Shown: positions 56,188 to 64,000 of the stretch, in pieces
Numbering within the stretch: the stretch's first letter is position 1
Layout: each line of letters starts with the position of its first letter
Assembly (NCBI RefSeq): GCF_900156745.1
Contig: NZ_LT707065.1
Location: 5,344,086-5,408,085, forward strand
Origin: Achromobacter sp. MFA1 R4
GTDB taxonomy: Bacteria; Pseudomonadota; Gammaproteobacteria; Burkholderiales; Burkholderiaceae_B
DNA: 64,000 nt
Reading direction: 5' to 3'
Program-made: the position numbers and the translations under genes
The notes under the pieces: generated by a model
Told to the model about the DNA's origin: nothing
What the model saw: only the letters and a program-made list of their open reading frames with translations
The model's database searches: none

Positions 56188-57060
56188 TCACCCCAGCAGC
56201 ACGTCGATGATGCGCTGGCCGATGTACTGGCCGTGAGTTTCCAGCGCGAAGTGACCCGTGTCCAGCAGTTCGACGACGGCATCCGGATTGTCGCGGCGGT
56301 ACGCCTCGGCGCCAGGCGGGATGAAGAACGGATCGTTGCGGCCCCAGATCGCCAGCGTCGGCAGGCGCGATTGGCGGAAGAACGCCTGGAACGCCGGATA
56401 CCGCTTCAGATTGTTCGCATAGTCCAGGAAGAGATCGAGCTGGATGTCCTTGTTGCCGGGACGTTCCAGCAAAGCCGCGTCCAGGGTGTAGCCCTCCGGG
56501 GCGACGCTGTCGGGGTCGGCCACGCCGTGCACGTACTGCCACTTCGTGCCTTCCAGATGCAGGATGGCGTCGTGGATGGTCTGGCGATTTTCGGGCGACG
56601 GGTCCTCCCAATAGGCGCGGATCGGCGCCCAGGCGTCGCCCAGGCCATCGAGATAGGCATTGCCGTTCTGGGACACCAGCCCCGTCACCCGCTCGGGGTG
56701 CGCGAGCGCCAGGCGCAGGCCGGTCGGCGCGCCGTAATCGAAGAAGTACATGGCGTACCGGGTCAGGCCGAGTTCGTCGACAAAGGCTTCCAGCGACTTG
56801 GCCAGGTTGTCGAACGTGTAGCGGTAGTCGCGTTCGGCTGGCACGTCGGTGAAACCGAAGCCCGGCAGGTCGGGCGCGATGACGCGAAAGCGGCTGGCCA
56901 GTTGGGGGATCACATTGCGGAACTGGTGCGACGAGCTGGGAAATCCGTGCAGCAGCAGGAGAACGGGCGCTTGCGGGTCGCCGGCTTCGCGGTAGAAGAA
57001 TCGCAGGCCGTCGGCGTGTGCGTGGCGGTAATGGACGGTGGGGGTGGCTTGGGCGGTCAT
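56188..57060 (-). CDS. Alpha/beta hydrolase of the haloalkane dehalogenase/epoxide hydrolase group
   Basis: A 290-aa enzyme. The oxyanion block is LLHGFPSSSHQFRNVIPQLA. The nucleophile elbow is FFDYGAPTGLR, an aspartate nucleophile as in dehalogenases and epoxide hydrolases rather than a serine. The tryptophan-containing LAIWGRNDPFFIPPGAE carries the acid, and DTGHFALETH carries the histidine. Similar proteins are often annotated as epoxide hydrolases; the substrate is unknown. Its promoter carries the inverted repeat GTAAC-N21-GTTAC that also precedes the CGNR regulator gene. Confidence 0.87.
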   Translation of the reverse strand: MTAQATPTVHYRHAHADGLRFFYREAGDPQAPVLLLLHGFPSSSHQFRNVIPQLASRFRVIAPDLPGFGFTDVPAERDYRYTFDNLAKSLEAFVDELGLTRYAMYFFDYGAPTGLRLALAHPERVTGLVSQNGNAYLDGLGDAWAPIRAYWEDPSPENRQTIHDAILHLEGTKWQYVHGVADPDSVAPEGYTLDAALLERPGNKDIQLDLFLDYANNLKRYPAFQAFFRQSRLPTLAIWGRNDPFFIPPGAEAYRRDNPDAVVELLDTGHFALETHGQYIGQRIIDVLLG

Positions 57061-57133
57061 GTCGGGCTCCAGCAGGGGGGATAGGGGAAATCGGACTGTG
57101 TCGACGCGTCAGAACACAGTCTACGCGCCCTGC

Positions 57134-57164
57134 GTAACCTGTCAAGAGTAGTTTTAACGGTTAC
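57134..57164. promoter_or_regulatory. GTAAC-N21-GTTAC inverted repeat upstream of the hydrolase gene
   Basis: The outer arms extend to nine perfect bases (TGCGTAACC at 57131-57139 and GGTTACGCA at 57159-57167). It lies about 75 bp upstream of the hydrolase start (57060) in a short AT-rich stretch. The same five-base arms with exactly the same 21-bp spacing occur before the CGNR gene, so a common regulator is likely. Confidence 0.65.
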
Positions 57165-57254
57165 GCAATCGCCAACTAGCCGATTCCCCTGGCATGGGCC
57201 CCGCGCATGAAAAAACCCGGCAGGCGTGCCGGGCTTCGTATCTACCCCTACCGA

Positions 57255-57875
57255 TCAGCGAGGCTTGGCGGTCGCGTCGGCCGCCTCGCGCTGCCGGAAT
57301 GCCGCCACCTTGTGCCGGTTGCCGCACAAGGCCATGCTGCACCAGCGCCGCTTGTGCGAACGCGTGCGGTCGTAGAACCAGAGCGAGCACGCCTCGCTTT
57401 CGCATTTGCGCACCAACCCGAAATCGCCGTGAACCAGCAGGTCGGCGGCCGCCTCGGCGACGGGCAGCAACCATTGGGCTGGGGTCTTGGACGGGTAACG
57501 GCGCGCCAGCGACAGGCCGGCGCCCTGCGTCTCGGACAACTCCAGGTGGCTTCCCCCGGCCGCCAGCGCGCGGTTGAGTTCAGAAAGCGCGAGCGGCGCG
57601 CCCGATTTGCGTTGCACCACCAGTTCGCGAACCGTTTCGCGCAGGCTGCGGGCGATTTCCAGCAAGCCGGCCGGCGCGGCGCCCTGCCCGGCGGCCAGGC
57701 CGGACAGCGCAAGCCACGCCGACACGTCCGCGTCGGATTGCCAGCGGTCCAGCGGACCGGCGCCGCCTTGTTCGACGGTATTGATCATGTCCAGGGCAAC
57801 GTGGTCGCCCAGTTGCCTGAATTCGGGTGCGTGGGCTTCGGATGAGTGGACTGCGGGTGCGTGCGCGGCGTTCAT
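57255..57875 (-). CDS. CGNR zinc-finger (ABATE-domain) transcription regulator
   Basis: A 206-aa protein. The start ATG 57873-57875 has GGAGGT upstream on its strand; a longer frame to 57905 is not needed. The N-terminal ABATE domain (about 20-140) is followed by the C-terminal zinc finger CESEACSLWFYDRT and WCSMALCGNRHKVAAFRQR, with the diagnostic CGNR near residue 182. Such proteins are predicted stress-linked DNA-binding regulators. An inverted repeat overlapping its own promoter and repeated before the neighbouring hydrolase suggests autoregulation and a two-gene regulon. Confidence 0.88.
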   Translation of the reverse strand: MNAAHAPAVHSSEAHAPEFRQLGDHVALDMINTVEQGGAGPLDRWQSDADVSAWLALSGLAAGQGAAPAGLLEIARSLRETVRELVVQRKSGAPLALSELNRALAAGGSHLELSETQGAGLSLARRYPSKTPAQWLLPVAEAAADLLVHGDFGLVRKCESEACSLWFYDRTRSHKRRWCSMALCGNRHKVAAFRQREAADATAKPR

Positions 57876-57894
57876 GGTGACCTCCGAGGACAGT

Positions 57895-57925
57895 GTAACC
57901 CTCAAAAAAACATATTAAAAGTTAC
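57895..57925. promoter_or_regulatory. GTAAC-N21-GTTAC inverted repeat at the CGNR gene promoter
   Basis: The arms are GTAAC (57895-57899) and GTTAC (57921-57925), extended by T and A on the outside to TGTAAC/GTTACA. The spacer is strongly AT-rich. The site is 20-50 bp upstream of the start codon, where bound protein would block transcription initiation or elongation. It matches the site at 57134-57164 in arms and spacing. Confidence 0.65.
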
Positions 57926-57953
57926 ATCGTCACCGGAGCGAGTGTCATGTCCG

Positions 57954-58859
57954 TCAGACGCGCGGTTCCGGCAGCGGGATGTATTCGGTCTCGTCGCCCG
58001 GCACGACCTGGTCAAAGCGCGAGCGCTGCCAGTCCTGCTTGGCCTGCTCAATGCGGTCCTTGCTGCTGGAAACGAAGTTCCACCACACGAAGCGCGGCCC
58101 ATCCAGCGGTTCGCCGCCCAGCACGGCAAAGCGCGCAGCCGTCTTGGCGCGGATCTGCACGGGCTTGCCCGGCGCAAACACCACGAGGCGGCCGCTTTCG
58201 TAGACCTGGCCCTCGATCTCGACGGTGCCTTGCGCCAAATACGCGGCACGCTCTTCATGTTCGGCCGGCAGCACGGTGGTGGCCCCGGCCTGCAGTTGCA
58301 GATCGCCATAGAACAGGGGCGACAGGGTCTTGACCGACGAGGTCTGTCCGAACAGCGAGCCCGCCACGACCTGGGCGCGCACGCCCTCGCCTTCGACGAC
58401 CGGCTGGGCATCCAGACCGTAGTGGGTGAAACCGGGGTCCGTTTCTTCATGGGCCTTGGGCAGGCCGACCCAGATCTGCAGGCCACAGAGCCGCTGCGGC
58501 GCAAGACGGCTCTCCGGGGAGGAACGCTCGGAATGCACGATCCCGCGGCCCGCGGTCATCCAGTTCACCTCGCCGGGCAGGATGGTCTGGGTATGGCCCG
58601 CGCCATCGCGGTGCACCATGGAGCCTTCGTACAGATAGGTGACGGTGGACAGGCCGATGTGCGGGTGCGGCCGCACGTCGATGCCGCTGCCGACGTCGAA
58701 ATCGGCCGGACCCATATGGTCCAGGAAGACGAACGGGCCGACGCTGCGGCGCTGCGCGGACGGGATGGCGCGGCGGACAGAAAACCCGCCCAGGTCGCTG
58801 GTGCGCGGCACCACGATGGTTTCGATCTGGCTTTCGCCGGCTTGGGACAAGGTCGACAT
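57954..58859 (-). CDS. Pirin family protein
   Basis: A 301-aa bicupin. The N-terminal cupin has the pirin metal-binding pattern VGSGIDVRPHPHIGLSTVTYLYEGSMVHRD (His pair in HPHIG) and NWMTAGRGIVHSE. The C-terminal half contains FSPL-like TLSPLFYGDLQL and a pirin C-terminal cupin. Bacterial pirins have been reported as quercetinases or as metabolic regulators; which applies here is unknown. A second, shorter pirin follows upstream in the same direction (gap about 100 bp). Confidence 0.9.
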   Translation of the reverse strand: MSTLSQAGESQIETIVVPRTSDLGGFSVRRAIPSAQRRSVGPFVFLDHMGPADFDVGSGIDVRPHPHIGLSTVTYLYEGSMVHRDGAGHTQTILPGEVNWMTAGRGIVHSERSSPESRLAPQRLCGLQIWVGLPKAHEETDPGFTHYGLDAQPVVEGEGVRAQVVAGSLFGQTSSVKTLSPLFYGDLQLQAGATTVLPAEHEERAAYLAQGTVEIEGQVYESGRLVVFAPGKPVQIRAKTAARFAVLGGEPLDGPRFVWWNFVSSSKDRIEQAKQDWQRSRFDQVVPGDETEYIPLPEPRV

Positions 58860-58961
58860 GGTGCAATGCTCCGCATGAATTGGCCTGGGGCCATCTTAAT
58901 GGCCTTGCGGCCGATACAGGGTGAAACCGGGCGGATTACGACATCCGCCCGGCGTTTGGCC

Positions 58962-59660
58962 TCAGGCCAGGTCGAACACCAGCACTTCGGCGTTCTTGCC
59001 GCCCGACAGCTCGACGCTGCTGTCGCCGGTGATGGCCACGGCATCGCCGGCGGCCAGCTCGACGCCGTTGACGGTCAGGCTGCCGCGGGCCACATGGACC
59101 CAGGCGCGGCGCCCGGCAGCCAGCGTCAGCGCGGCCGACTCGTCACCGTCGAACAGGCCCGCATACAGCCGGGCATCCTGATGGATCTTCATCGACCCGT
59201 CGGCGCCGTCGCCCGTCACCAGGGCTTGCAGGCGGCCGCGCTTTTGCGCGTCGCTGAACGCGCGCTCTTCGTACTCGGGCGCAATCCCGGTCACGTCCGG
59301 CTCGATCCAGATCTGCAGCATGTGCGTTTCGGCGTCCGGCAGCGGGTTGAACTCGGAGTGCATGACGCCACGGCCGGCGCTCATGCGCTGGACGTTGCCC
59401 GGGCGGATGGTGGAGCCGCTGCCCATGCTGTCCTTGTGGGCGATGGCGCCGTCGAGCACGTAGGTGATGATCTCCATGTCCCGGTGGCCGTGGGTCCCGA
59501 AGCCGCGGCCCGCCGCGATGCGGTCATCGTTGATCACGCGCAGCGCGCCGAAGCCCATGTGAGCCGGGTCGTAGTAGTTGGCAAACGAGAAAGTGTGGAA
59601 CGAATCGAGCCATCCATGGTTGGCGTGACCCCGTTCGGTAGCGCGGCGGATCGTAAGCAT
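58962..59660 (-). CDS. Pirin family protein (YhhW-like)
   Basis: A 232-aa bicupin starting at ATG 59658-59660 (MLTIRRATERGHANHGWLDSFHTFSF), with CAGGAG upstream. The metal site pattern GFGTHGHRDMEIITYVLDGAIAHKD matches the HGH.D.E motif of YhhW, and MSAGRGVMHSEFNPLPD follows. E. coli YhhW has quercetin 2,3-dioxygenase activity in vitro. It is divergent from a LysR gene (59842), a common genomic pairing, with a perfect palindrome between them. Confidence 0.92.
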   Translation of the reverse strand: MLTIRRATERGHANHGWLDSFHTFSFANYYDPAHMGFGALRVINDDRIAAGRGFGTHGHRDMEIITYVLDGAIAHKDSMGSGSTIRPGNVQRMSAGRGVMHSEFNPLPDAETHMLQIWIEPDVTGIAPEYEERAFSDAQKRGRLQALVTGDGADGSMKIHQDARLYAGLFDGDESAALTLAAGRRAWVHVARGSLTVNGVELAAGDAVAITGDSSVELSGGKNAEVLVFDLA

Positions 59661-59802
59661 GTTGAACTCCTGTTTCAATAATATGAATGATTAGGGCTGC
59701 ATCTCGTCTGGCTCTTTGCCGTTCCGTTTGGCTGCAACCCCGGCATGAGTGATATTCTGCGCGTGCTCCGGGCTGCGTTTGGCGCTATATTTTGATGACT
59801 TC

Positions 59803-59819
59803 GTTCAAATTATTTGAAC
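59803..59819. promoter_or_regulatory. Palindrome GTTCAAA-N3-TTTGAAC in the pirin/LysR divergent promoter
   Basis: Seven-base perfect arms at 59803-59809 and 59813-59819 around TTA. The site is 23 bp before the LysR start and about 140 bp upstream of the yhhW-like gene, a usual place for an autoregulating LysR protein that activates a divergent gene. Confidence 0.6.
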
Positions 59820-59841
59820 GCTGATTTCCGGCGCGATTTCC

Positions 59842-60753
59842 ATGCAACCGATTACCCCCGAACTCCTCATCCTGGTCGACGCCATCGCGCGCCACGGCAG
59901 CTTCGCCAAGGCGGCGCGCGAACTGGGCAAGGTGCCCTCCGCCGTCACCTATTCCATCCGCAAGCTGGAGGACGGCCTGGACGTGCTGCTGTTCGACCGC
60001 TCGGGACACCGGGCGCTGCTGACGCCAGCGGGCGAGGCGCTGCTCAAGGACGGACGGCACCTGCTGCAGTCGTTGGACGAGCTGGCCAGCCGCGTCAAGC
60101 GCATCGCCACGGGCTGGGAAGTGCAATTGCGCATCGCCGTCAGCGCGGTGCTGCCGTGGCGGCCCATCTATGACCTGATCGACGAATTCCATGCGGTGGG
60201 CAGCGCCACGACGCTGCGCTTTTCCACCGAAGTGCTTAGCGGAAACTGGGATGCGCTGACGTCGGGCCGCGCCGACCTGGTCATCGGCGCGGGCGCGGCG
60301 GGCGAACCCACCGGGCCGTATCGCACGCAGGCCATCGGCGTGATGCAGTTCGGCTTCTGCGTGGCGGCGAACCATCCGCTGGCGTCGCTGCCCCAGCCGC
60401 TCAGTCGCGCCGACATCACGCGCTATTGCGCCGTGGTGATCGCCGATACCTCGCGCAACCTGCCGGTGCAGTCGCGGGGCATCCTGTCGGAACAACCGAC
60501 GCTGGTGATGCCGTCGATGCAGGCCAAGATCGAGGCGCAGGTGCGCGGCCTGGGCTGCGGCTACCTGCCGCTGACGCTGGCGGCGCCTTACCTGGCGCAG
60601 GGACTGCTCGTGGTGTGCGAAACGGATGAAGGCATGTCCCTGACGGAACACGTCGCGTATGCCTGGCGGGCGGAGCCGCCGGGCGAAGCGATGAAGTGGT
60701 GGCTGCAGAAGCTGAAATCACCGCGCCTGTGCGAGAGCCTGCTGGGTCTGTAG
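59842..60753 (+). CDS. LysR-family transcription regulator next to pirin
   Basis: A 303-aa regulator: MQPITPELLILVDAIARHGSFAKAARELGKVPSAVTYSIRKLE forms the winged helix and a substrate-binding domain follows. The sequence VPSAVTYSIRKLE is characteristic of the subgroup commonly found divergent from YhhW-type pirins. It probably regulates the pirin gene through the palindrome at 59803-59819. It ends convergent with ntrC, 60 bp apart. Confidence 0.9.
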   Translation: MQPITPELLILVDAIARHGSFAKAARELGKVPSAVTYSIRKLEDGLDVLLFDRSGHRALLTPAGEALLKDGRHLLQSLDELASRVKRIATGWEVQLRIAVSAVLPWRPIYDLIDEFHAVGSATTLRFSTEVLSGNWDALTSGRADLVIGAGAAGEPTGPYRTQAIGVMQFGFCVAANHPLASLPQPLSRADITRYCAVVIADTSRNLPVQSRGILSEQPTLVMPSMQAKIEAQVRGLGCGYLPLTLAAPYLAQGLLVVCETDEGMSLTEHVAYAWRAEPPGEAMKWWLQKLKSPRLCESLLGL

Positions 60754-60813
60754 GCCGGCGGGCAGGCGGGCGGGAATGCGCGGCGCGGGCCCGCGAGCCC
60801 GGCGCCGGGACGG

Positions 60814-62319
60814 TTACTCGTCCTCGATTCCCAACTCGCGCAGCTTGCGCGTGATGGTATTGCGGCCGATGCCCAGGCGCGACGCGGCTTCCACGCGCCG
60901 GCCGCGGCTGGCGTCCAGCGCGCTTTGCAGCAGGATCTTCTCGAATTGGCGCGTCAGCGTGGCCATCACCGCGGGCTCGCCGCGTTCCAGCCGGTACTGC
61001 GCATCGCGCAACAAGGAGTCCTGCCAGTTGCGGGGTGCGCCGTCGTCCGCGCTGGCGGCGGCCGGCACCCCCGCCGGAACGACCGTGCCCACCCCTGCCA
61101 TCGGCACGGCCGGCCGCAGCGGCGCGGCGCCCGCGGGCGGCTGGTGTTCCATCGCCCGGATCTCGGGCGGCAGGTCGATGCGGTCCACCGTCTGGCCGGG
61201 CGCCATCACCGTCAGCCAGTGGCAGAAGTTCTCGAGCTGACGCACGTTGCCCGGAAAGTCGAACTTGGTCAGCACGGCCAGCGCCTCGGGCGTGAGGCGC
61301 TTGACCGGCACGCCCAGCGTGCGCGCGCTGGCTGTCAGGAAATGCTGCGCCAACGCCGGAATGTCCTCGACCCGCTCGCGCAGCGGCGGCAGGCGCAGCC
61401 GGATCACATTCAAGCGATGGAACAGGTCTTCGCGGAACAGGCCCTGTTCGACCCGCTGTTCCAGCGGCTGGTGGGTGGCCGCCACGATGCGCACGTCCAC
61501 GCGCACGGGCTGCGCGCCGCCGACGCGGTAAAAGCTGCCCTCGGCCAGCACGCGCAGCAGGCGCGTCTGCAACTCGATCGGCATGTCGCCGATTTCGTCC
61601 AGGAACAAGGTGCCGCCATGCGCCTCTTCGAAGCGGCCGCGGCGCAGGTTGTTGGCGCCGGTGAACGCGCCGCGTTCATGGCCGAAGAGTTCGGCTTCCA
61701 GCAGATCGCGCGGAATGGCCGCGGCGTTCAGCGCCACGAAGGGGCCGTTGGCGCGCACGCCGTGGCCGTGCAGCGCCCGGGCGACCAGTTCCTTGCCGGT
61801 GCCGGACTCGCCGGTGATCAGCACGGTGACCTTGGATTGCGCCAGGCGCCCGATGGCGCGGAAGACTTCCTGCATCGCGGTGGATGACGACTGCGTCATC
61901 ATCCAGCGCTCATTGTTTTGCCCTGCCTCGCCCTGCCCTTCGGGCGCTTCCGGCTGCGCGGACTCCTGCATGGCGCGCTGGATCAGCGCGACGGCTTCGT
62001 TCACGTCGAAGGGCTTGGCCAGGTAGTCGAACGCGCCGCCCTGGAAGGCGGACACGGTGCTGTCCAGGTCAGCAAAGGCGGTCATCACGATGACCGGCAA
62101 GCCCGGATGGCGCTCCTTCAGTTGGCGCAACAGCTCCAGGCCGTTGCCGCCAGGCATGCGGATATCGGACACCAGCGCGACGGGCGTTTCGCGTGAAAGC
62201 GCCTCCAGCACGTCGGCCGACTGGGAAAAACTGCGGGTGGGGACGCCAGCGCGGGCCAGGGCCTTTTCGAGGACCCAGCGGATGGCCTGGTCGTCGTCGA
62301 CGATCCATACGGGTTTCAT
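60814..62319 (-). CDS. ntrC: Nitrogen regulation response regulator NtrC (GlnG)
   Basis: A 501-aa sigma-54 activator. Receiver domain (about 1-120) with the phosphorylated aspartate in ALVSDIRMPGGNG; AAA+ domain (about 145-380) with Walker A GESGTGKELVARALH, the sigma-54 contact loop HERGAFTGANN, Walker B GGTLFLDEIGDMP; C-terminal Fis-type helix-turn-helix in RVEAASRLGIGRNTITRKLRELGI. It overlaps ntrB by one base and completes the glnA-ntrB-ntrC order. It activates nitrogen-limitation genes when phosphorylated by NtrB. Confidence 0.96.
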   Translation of the reverse strand: MKPVWIVDDDQAIRWVLEKALARAGVPTRSFSQSADVLEALSRETPVALVSDIRMPGGNGLELLRQLKERHPGLPVIVMTAFADLDSTVSAFQGGAFDYLAKPFDVNEAVALIQRAMQESAQPEAPEGQGEAGQNNERWMMTQSSSTAMQEVFRAIGRLAQSKVTVLITGESGTGKELVARALHGHGVRANGPFVALNAAAIPRDLLEAELFGHERGAFTGANNLRRGRFEEAHGGTLFLDEIGDMPIELQTRLLRVLAEGSFYRVGGAQPVRVDVRIVAATHQPLEQRVEQGLFREDLFHRLNVIRLRLPPLRERVEDIPALAQHFLTASARTLGVPVKRLTPEALAVLTKFDFPGNVRQLENFCHWLTVMAPGQTVDRIDLPPEIRAMEHQPPAGAAPLRPAVPMAGVGTVVPAGVPAAASADDGAPRNWQDSLLRDAQYRLERGEPAVMATLTRQFEKILLQSALDASRGRRVEAASRLGIGRNTITRKLRELGIEDE

Positions 62320-63383
62320 CAGTTTGCGGGCTCCATCGGGAGGACCAGGCGAAACTCGGTGCGCCCCGGTCGGGATTCAAATTCGATGATGCCGCCGTGC
62401 TGCTGCACGAAATCCTGCGCCAGGCTCAGGCCCAGGCCGGTACCACCTGCCCTGGCCGTGACCAGCGGATGGAAAATGCGGTCGCGGATGTGGTCCGGCA
62501 CGCCCGGACCGTTGTCGATGATGGACAGCACCAGCGCCAGGCGGTGCTGCCGGTGCGCCAGCATGACCTGGCGCGCGACGCGCGTGCGCAAGGTGACCAC
62601 GCCGGGCTCGGTCTGCGGGCCTTGCGGGCGCGCCACCAGTTCCTGCGCGGCGTTGCGCGCCACGTTGAGCACGGCCTGCATCAGGCGGGCGGCGTCGCCC
62701 TTCAGGTCGGGCACCGAGGCGTCGTAATCGCGCTGGATCGTGACGTCGTTGCGGAACTCGGCCTGGATGAGCGCGCAGACGCGCTCGCAGATTTCATGGA
62801 TGTTCACCGGCCGCGCGTTCAGCGGCACACGTTGCGGACCGCTCAGGCGGTCCACCAGCGCCTGCAGGCGGTCGGCTTCGGAAATGATGACCTGGGTGTA
62901 TTCGGCCAGGGCCGCGCTGGGCAGCTCGGCTTCCAGCAGTTGCGCGGCGCCGCGCAGGCCGCCCAGGGGATTTTTGACTTCATGCGCCAGATTGCGCAGC
63001 AATTCGCGGTGGGCTTCGATCTCGTCCACCAGCCGGTGGTTGCGATCGGCCAGGACGCGCTGCTCGATTTCGCGCGTCTCGATCAGCACCGGCCAACGCT
63101 GGCCGGTCAGGCCGACGGTCGTCACGGCGACTTCCACGGATTCGGCGGCGCGGCGCAGCGAGGCCAGTTGCCTCACGTCCGCGTACCGGCCGCCCGCGGC
63201 GCGGTCGATCGATGACTGGATATTCTCTGGATTGTCGAACAGGGTGGCGGCGGACTGCCCGCCCAGTTGCTTGCGCGAGCGGCCGAAAAGGTCCTCGGCG
63301 GCTGCGTTGGCGTATTCGATGTGGCCGCGCTCGTTGACCAGGAAAACTGACGTGGCTAGCAGATCGAGAGCTTCTACATTCAT
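62319..63383 (-). CDS. ntrB: Nitrogen regulation sensor histidine kinase NtrB (GlnL)
   Basis: A 354-aa soluble kinase from ATG 63381-63383 (MNVEALDLLATSVFLVNERGHIEYAN). The open frame reaches 63509 but the extra segment is basic, proline-rich and not family-like. PAS domain (about 5-120), phospho-acceptor histidine in NLAHEVKNPLGG, N-box and G-boxes in NVARNAAQEL, DNGPGVPDHIRDRIF and GGTGLGLSLA. It phosphorylates NtrC under control of the PII protein. The 186-bp gap after glnA leaves room for a separate promoter. Confidence 0.95.
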   Translation of the reverse strand: MNVEALDLLATSVFLVNERGHIEYANAAAEDLFGRSRKQLGGQSAATLFDNPENIQSSIDRAAGGRYADVRQLASLRRAAESVEVAVTTVGLTGQRWPVLIETREIEQRVLADRNHRLVDEIEAHRELLRNLAHEVKNPLGGLRGAAQLLEAELPSAALAEYTQVIISEADRLQALVDRLSGPQRVPLNARPVNIHEICERVCALIQAEFRNDVTIQRDYDASVPDLKGDAARLMQAVLNVARNAAQELVARPQGPQTEPGVVTLRTRVARQVMLAHRQHRLALVLSIIDNGPGVPDHIRDRIFHPLVTARAGGTGLGLSLAQDFVQQHGGIIEFESRPGRTEFRLVLPMEPAN

Positions 63384-63569
63384 TTTCAACGTACCCGAAT
63401 GGACAGGGGAAAGCGGAACGCGTCCGCGACGGGGGCGCCGGCCCGGCGCCCTGCCCGCCGGCGCGGGCCGGGCAGGCAGTTCGTCGGACGGCGACCTGGT
63501 GGTGCGCATGGTGTGGGCCCTGGTTTCTGCCTACATCATCGCGCTCCCCCCAGCCACGGCCTCAATGCA

Positions 63570-64000
63570 TCAGAGGCTGTAGTACATGTCGAATTCGACC
63601 GGGTGCGTCGTCATGCGCAGACGCGTCACATCGGCCATCTTCAGGTCGATGTAGGCGTTGATCATGTCGTTGCTGAACACGCCGCCACGGGTCAGGAACT
63701 CGCGGTCCTTGTCCAGGGCTTCCAGCGCTTCTTCCAGCGAGGCGCAAACGGTCGGGATCTTCGCGTCTTCTTCCGGCGGCAGGTCGTACAGGTTCTTGTC
63801 GGCCGGATCGCCGGGGTGGATCTTGTTCTGGATGCCGTCCAGGCCGGCCATCATCAGGGCCGAGAAAGCCAGGTACGGGTTGGCCAGGGGATCCGGGAAG
63901 CGCGTTTCGATACGACGGCCCTTCGGGTTGCCCACGTAGGGGATGCGGATCGAGGCCGAACGGTTGCGGGCCGAGTAGGCCAGCTTGACGGGCGCTTCGA
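63570..64000 (-). CDS. glnA: Glutamine synthetase type I, C-terminal part (gene continues beyond the window)
   Basis: About 143 C-terminal residues are present, running off the right edge. The segment [36 protein letters not shown] is the active-site arginine region, split here from the following [31 protein letters not shown] contains the tyrosine adenylylated by GlnE in enteric enzymes (Tyr397 in E. coli numbering), so covalent control should be possible. It is the first gene of glnA-ntrB-ntrC. Confidence 0.96.
   Translation of the reverse strand, partial: EAPVKLAYSARNRSASIRIPYVGNPKGRRIETRFPDPLANPYLAFSALMMAGLDGIQNKIHPGDPADKNLYDLPPEEDAKIPTVCASLEEALEALDKDREFLTRGGVFSNDMINAYIDLKMADVTRLRMTTHPVEFDMYYSL

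Overview
The window is a high-GC beta-proteobacterial chromosome segment, almost certainly from the Alcaligenaceae. Achromobacter or Bordetella is the best guess, based on the Bug-type (TctC) solute receptors, the liv, ugp and fbp ABC systems, oxyR-dps, and glnA-ntrB-ntrC with family-typical lengths and motifs. No rRNA, tRNA, insertion sequence, prophage or CRISPR array was seen.

Layout. 1-2.5 kb: the end of a Bug receptor, a D-aminoacylase and an Asp/Glu racemase (+ strand). 2.5-7.5 kb: a complete branched-chain amino-acid ABC operon livJHMGF (- strand). 8-8.6 kb: a YhhQ-type queuosine-precursor transporter (-). 9.1-13.6 kb: glycerol-3-phosphate uptake operon ugpBAEC (+) with a candidate Pho box in front and a perfect stem-loop after ugpB. 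13.7-14.8 kb: a second, closely related LivJ receptor (-). 15.1-15.7 kb: a small alpha/beta hydrolase. 16.4-40.3 kb: a 24-kb capsule locus. 40.7-45.9 kb: dps, oxyR, recG, ridA and a LysR gene, all on the - strand. 46-48.8 kb: an AtuA-type gene pair with its own Bug receptor (+). 48.9-53.7 kb: ferredoxin-NADP reductase (-) and an iron(III) fbpABC operon (+) with a good Fur-box match. 54-60.8 kb: SDR, RidA-like, LysR, a dehalogenase/epoxide-hydrolase-like gene, a CGNR regulator, two pirins and another LysR. 60.8-64 kb: ntrC, ntrB and the 3' end of glnA (-).

The capsule locus is the main point of interest. Two operons converge near 30.3 kb. The + strand carries a 2536-aa fully reducing type I PKS (wcbR/rkpA type), a PLP-dependent alpha-oxoamine synthase (wcbT/rkpG type), kpsC, kpsS, a 43-codon ORF and a family 2 glycosyltransferase. 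The - strand carries a KDSR-like short-chain reductase, a membrane LtaS/OpgB-like alkaline-phosphatase-fold transferase, kpsE, kpsD, kpsM, kpsT and a 1202-aa fusion (FkbM methyltransferase, long coiled coil, GT-A, GT-B). KpsMTED with KpsC and KpsS define an ABC-transporter-dependent (group 2 type) capsule built on a poly-Kdo linker. PKS, oxoamine synthase and reductase together have the logic of sphingoid-base synthesis. I infer that they make a long-chain amino-alcohol lipid whose head group is modified by the LtaS-like enzyme and which serves as, or accompanies, the capsule lipid anchor. The enzyme families are known in Burkholderia and rhizobial capsule loci, but to my knowledge the product is not settled. 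The lipid genes sit at the two outer, GC-rich edges and the export and polymerising genes in the AT-richer centre. There is a visible codon-usage change inside the oxoamine synthase gene near 24.88 kb, as expected if the middle is exchanged by recombination between conserved flanks.

A second clear regulatory signal is a shared GTAAC-N21-GTTAC inverted repeat upstream of both the CGNR regulator gene and the neighbouring hydrolase gene, suggesting a small local regulon.
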